A stretch of DNA of 64,000 nt from Archangiaceae bacterium (GTDB taxonomy: Bacteria > Myxococcota > Myxococcia > Myxococcales > Myxococcaceae): the NCBI GenBank assembly GCA_016879935.1, contig JAACJQ010000312.1, forward strand, positions 1 through 64,000, given 5' to 3'. Shown piece after piece: positions 61,290 to 64,000 of this stretch. Position 1 is the first letter of the stretch. Each line of letters begins with the position of its first letter. The notes under the pieces are model-generated. The model was not told the DNA's origin. It searched no databases and was given only the letters and a program-made list of their open reading frames with translations. Position numbers and translations under genes: made by a program.

Positions 61290-61932
61290 GGCGCTCGACA
61301 GCCTTCTCATCCCCCAGCGCGCGCAGCATCGCCACGTCTTCAATCTGGTACGTCCTGATGTGCGCGTGCTCGGGCAGCCGGGGGTTTCCCGAGACCTCGA
61401 TGACGGCGGTGACGACCTCGGGCTTCTTCGAGGCGACCGCGAAGTGAAGCGCGAGCGTCGCTGCCCCGAGGCTCAGCCCTTCGGGAAGGGTGGCGGCCCG
61501 TACGTCGCGCTCCGAGCCCTTCTTCGCCGCGATGACGAACTGCACCTCGGCGAGGCAGGCGGCGGTGGGAGCAGGTGCCTTCGCCTTCGTGAGCAGCGCC
61601 TCGGACTCAGGACTGTACAGGCGGGCCGCACAGCGCAGATTCCAACCATCGGGAAACCCGGCGGCGTTCTCTTCTGACGCCACATCAGCCTTGAACTCGA
61701 GCAGCACCGCCACCACCTTCGGGTGGCCCTTCAAGATCGCGAGCGACAGCGGAGAATTGGCGTAGCGGTGAAGACGGTTGGCGTCGCCGCGGCCAGCCTT
61801 CAGCTCGAGTCGAACGGTCGCCGCGTCACCCCGGTCGATGGCGCGCTGAAACGCTTCATCGGGCTGGACGATGTACGGCGTCTCAGCGGCCGCCGTGAAC
61901 GCCGCCAGCAGCAACACCATCGAACGCTTCAT
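61276..61932 (-). CDS. Exported ankyrin-repeat protein
   Basis: A 218-residue protein. MKRSMVLLLAAFTAAAETP is a signal peptide. Ankyrin-like repeats follow: DEAFQRAIDRGDAATVRLELKAGRGDANRL, NSPLSLAILKGHPKVVAVLLEFKADV and LALHFAVASKKPEVVTAVIEVSG. Two cysteines in the middle break the pattern. It probably binds a partner in the periplasm. It overlaps the broken lipoprotein gene by 14 bases at its 3' end, and its start overlaps the upstream propeller gene by four. Confidence 0.75.
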   Translation of the reverse strand: MKRSMVLLLAAFTAAAETPYIVQPDEAFQRAIDRGDAATVRLELKAGRGDANRLHRYANSPLSLAILKGHPKVVAVLLEFKADVASEENAAGFPDGWNLRCAARLYSPESEALLTKAKAPAPTAACLAEVQFVIAAKKGSERDVRAATLPEGLSLGAATLALHFAVASKKPEVVTAVIEVSGNPRLPEHAHIRTYQIEDVAMLRALGDEKAVERLRGR

Positions 61933-63596
61933 GGCGTCCTCCTGAGCGCGGTGTCGTCACCCACCAGCCAGACGGTCGAGCCGACGCTCGTGCCAGCGAC
62001 GGCCTCTCCGGGCAACCGCACGACGGTGAAGGTCTGGCCATTCCACTCACGGGCGGTGGGGCTGCCGTTGAGCAGGAGCACGCCCTGTGGCGTGGGCACG
62101 ATGTCGTCGGCGTAGACCTCGTCGACTCGCTCCCAGCCCTTGTCGGTGAGCCGCTCGACGGCCCCGCCCGCACCCCAGAGGACTCCGCCTCCGAAGCCGA
62201 TGGACTTGAACCAGAAAGGCGCCGGCAGCCGGCTCACGGCGCCGCCCTCGACCACCAGCAACTCACCCTTCTGCAGCTCGACGTCGTCGCCGCTGGTCGT
62301 CAGCGCCCAGACCTTGGTGGCGTTACCGGTGATGGCCACTCCGCCAAGCCCGAGCGACAGCTTCGCCAATTCCTCCCATTTCGAACCATTCCAATGACGG
62401 AGCACGGAACTCCCAAAGACATACACGTCGTTCGGCCCGCGACCCCAGATGTGCTTGACCTTCACGTCTGCAGGGGTCATCGCTTTCCATGTCTTGCCAT
62501 CGAACCGCCAGGCCCTCCCATCGGCAACGACCCAGACATCGGAGGGCGACGAGGCCCAGAGCGCGAGCCGTTCGCGGTCGTCGAGCTTTCCGGGAAAAGC
62601 GTCTTCGCGGGTCCACCGCTCGTTCGAGAACGAGAACAGGCCGGCATTCGAGAGCGCCCACGCGTGGCCATCAGCGGTCGCAGCGGCGGCGAGGAGGTAT
62701 GGCATGCGCAGGGTGGGCCTCGGCGGAGACGCGGCACCCTTGAACCACTCCGCGGAGCCGTGACGGCCGGTCAGCAACACCTCGTCGAGGGAGCGCGCCG
62801 CGCCTCCCAGCGTCTCGGGGTCGACCTGGCCTATCGGCTGGAACACACCCTTCCGCCACAGATGGAGCGAGTTGCCCGAGAGCAACACGGGCCCGAAGGC
62901 CGACTCGAGCAGACTGGGCCGCTCGGGCGCTTTGATGGCTTTGCAGCCCTCTCGTGTACAAGACAAGACGCTGTCGTCGGTCGAGACCCAGGCGACCTTG
63001 TCGACACAGACGATTCTCCCGACCTCCATGTGAAATGGTTGGCGGAGCACCCGAACGTCGGTACCGTTCCAGTGATGCAGAATGACACCTGGTGAGCCTC
63101 TGACGAGCGCCCAGGCGTCGTCGGGTCCACACGAGGCCGCGTCGATGGCGTACCCGCCGGTGCCAAATGTCGCCGCGGCTCCAGTCAGTGGCTTGAGCGA
63201 GCCGCCTTCGACCTGGAGCGGCTTCGGGCCGAGCACCCAGAGCGCGCCGGGCCGTGGTTGCACGATGCCACCGAAGAAGCCCTGTCGAGGTGACTCGAGC
63301 GGCATCGAATGCCACGCGCCGTCGAAGTGCAGCACGCTCTCGTTGCCGACGGCCCAGACGTCACGTGGCCCGAGCGCGAGCACCCAGTGCAGCCGGTCGT
63401 TGGAGTTGGTGCTCGTCGTCGTCCACGCCTTGCCGTCCCAGTGCCGAGCGACGCCGTTCTCGCCCACCACCCACGCGTCGTCGCTCGCGACGATGGCCGC
63501 GTTCAGCAGCACGCCCGTCGTCGGCGACCCGTTGGTATTGCAGAACGTGTTGGGTGGGCAGACACCAGACACCACGAGCAGCAGGACGTGGAGCAT
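61929..63596 (-). CDS. Exported propeller-type lipoprotein
   Basis: A 555-residue protein. MLHVLLLVVSGVC is a short signal with a lipobox-like end. The mature part is built of repeats such as DAWVVGENGVARHWDGKAW, DVWAVGNESVLHFDGAWH, DVWVVADGRAWRFDGKTW and DVYVFGSSVLRHWNGSKW, each about 45 residues, the myxobacterial W-D-G propeller type. Scattered cysteines lie in the first 30 residues. It is probably a surface-exposed adhesin or sensor. Its stop overlaps the ankyrin gene's ATG (ATGA), so the two are co-expressed. Confidence 0.75.
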   Translation of the reverse strand: MLHVLLLVVSGVCPPNTFCNTNGSPTTGVLLNAAIVASDDAWVVGENGVARHWDGKAWTTTSTNSNDRLHWVLALGPRDVWAVGNESVLHFDGAWHSMPLESPRQGFFGGIVQPRPGALWVLGPKPLQVEGGSLKPLTGAAATFGTGGYAIDAASCGPDDAWALVRGSPGVILHHWNGTDVRVLRQPFHMEVGRIVCVDKVAWVSTDDSVLSCTREGCKAIKAPERPSLLESAFGPVLLSGNSLHLWRKGVFQPIGQVDPETLGGAARSLDEVLLTGRHGSAEWFKGAASPPRPTLRMPYLLAAAATADGHAWALSNAGLFSFSNERWTREDAFPGKLDDRERLALWASSPSDVWVVADGRAWRFDGKTWKAMTPADVKVKHIWGRGPNDVYVFGSSVLRHWNGSKWEELAKLSLGLGGVAITGNATKVWALTTSGDDVELQKGELLVVEGGAVSRLPAPFWFKSIGFGGGVLWGAGGAVERLTDKGWERVDEVYADDIVPTPQGVLLLNGSPTAREWNGQTFTVVRLPGEAVAGTSVGSTVWLVGDDTALRRTP

Positions 63597-63662
63597 GGCG
63601 TCAGTTTACCGCCAGTTCATCAGCGCCTGGCGAAGGGAGTGGATGCGGTCAGATGGAAGCGA

Positions 63663-64000
63663 TCAGAGCTTCTTGATCAGGTCGTCGAGGTGCTCGAGCT
63701 CGATGCCTTCGACCTTCGCGACCAGCTTCTGCTTCGAGTCGATGAGCAGCACGGTGCCGCCATAGAAGCGCGATCTCCAGCCGCCGACGACCTTCACCAG
63801 TTGGTTGTACTCGACCGGGTTCTCGGGCGGGCTGAGCGAGTACACGTCGTATGGAAGCTCGTGCGACTGACGGAAGCGCTCGGCGTCGGCCACGTTGGCA
63901 AAGAGAATCGCGGCGAAGGTGGCCTTCGCTTCATTCGCTTCGTGACGCTCCCTGAGCAGCTGCAGAGACTTCTCGCTGAGCGGGTCTCCAGGAATGATCA
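63663..64000 (-). CDS. Thioredoxin-like protein, 5' end outside the window
   Basis: At least 112 residues are open to the window edge; a GTG at 63893 is internal and not needed. The visible part reads RERHEANEAKATFAAILFANVADAERF, then HELPYDVYSLSPPENPVEYNQ and ends GGTVLLIDSKQKLVAKVEGIELEHLDDLIKKL. The last portion resembles the beta-hairpin and final helix of a redoxin or thioredoxin fold. The catalytic CxxC region would lie outside the window, so activity cannot be judged. Confidence 0.6.
   Translation of the reverse strand, partial: IIPGDPLSEKSLQLLRERHEANEAKATFAAILFANVADAERFRQSHELPYDVYSLSPPENPVEYNQLVKVVGGWRSRFYGGTVLLIDSKQKLVAKVEGIELEHLDDLIKKL

Overview
The window is GC-rich, densely coded DNA from a member of the Myxococcota, most likely a Myxococcus/Archangium-type relative; I cannot place it to genus. 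The evidence is a C-terminal MYXO-CTERM-like anchor (gene 17158..19878), a DUF2378/TIGR02265-type protein (51410..51955), a TIGR02996-type N-terminus (12267..13175), many lipoproteins with Gly/Ser/Ala-Gly-Gly or Asp-Ala-Gly linkers, a MopE-like motif with thrombospondin type-3 repeats, an NtrC-class activator and large sensor kinases. It looks like ordinary chromosome: no rRNA, complete tRNA, insertion sequence, phage or CRISPR array was found.

Layout. 0.3-1.8 kb: ABC-F ATPase. 2-8 kb (minus strand): lipoprotein, isoprenylcysteine-methyltransferase-like membrane enzyme, GNAT-like protein, then an ECF sigma / FecR-TPR / two-exported-protein operon. 8.2-9.6 kb: exported propeller lipoprotein. 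9.9-13.2 kb (plus): ureide/purine catabolism operon with an allantoicase-OHCU decarboxylase fusion, 5-hydroxyisourate hydrolase and ureidoglycolate lyase, ending in a TIGR02996-type gene. 13.2-15.5 kb (minus): two overlapping AraC-type regulators and a membrane protein. 15.5-25.5 kb: surface and lipoprotein genes, a Tat-type flavoprotein and an alpha/beta hydrolase. 25.6-28 kb: hemerythrin divergent from an AAA ATPase/DJ-1-PfpI pair. 28-29.35 kb: a low-GC insertion carrying one multi-spanning membrane protein. 29.3-39.7 kb: exported proteins, WGR-LRR protein, two metallo-beta-lactamase-fold proteins, acyltransferase, AraC regulator. 40-49.3 kb: SDR, response regulator, TetR with clear operators, Cys-rich lipoproteins, 7TM histidine kinase and NtrC-type regulator. 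49.3-64 kb: FG-GAP lipoprotein, HDAC-like deacetylase, metallophosphoesterase, hybrid kinase, YebC, and further propeller or ankyrin exported proteins.

Many genes are translationally coupled through ATGA or GTGA overlaps. Two genes look broken: an in-frame amber codon at 16915 and a one-base frameshift near 60.28 kb.

The least expected signals are at the DNA level. The palindrome TGATCA is strongly over-represented. Five of about twelve convergent gene pairs meet with no spacer on a TGATCA that supplies both stop codons. Downstream of two regulator genes (39.7 and 42.7 kb) the 3' end of the gene recurs as degenerate tandem echoes. The low-GC insertion ends almost exactly at the start of a resident gene's signal peptide.
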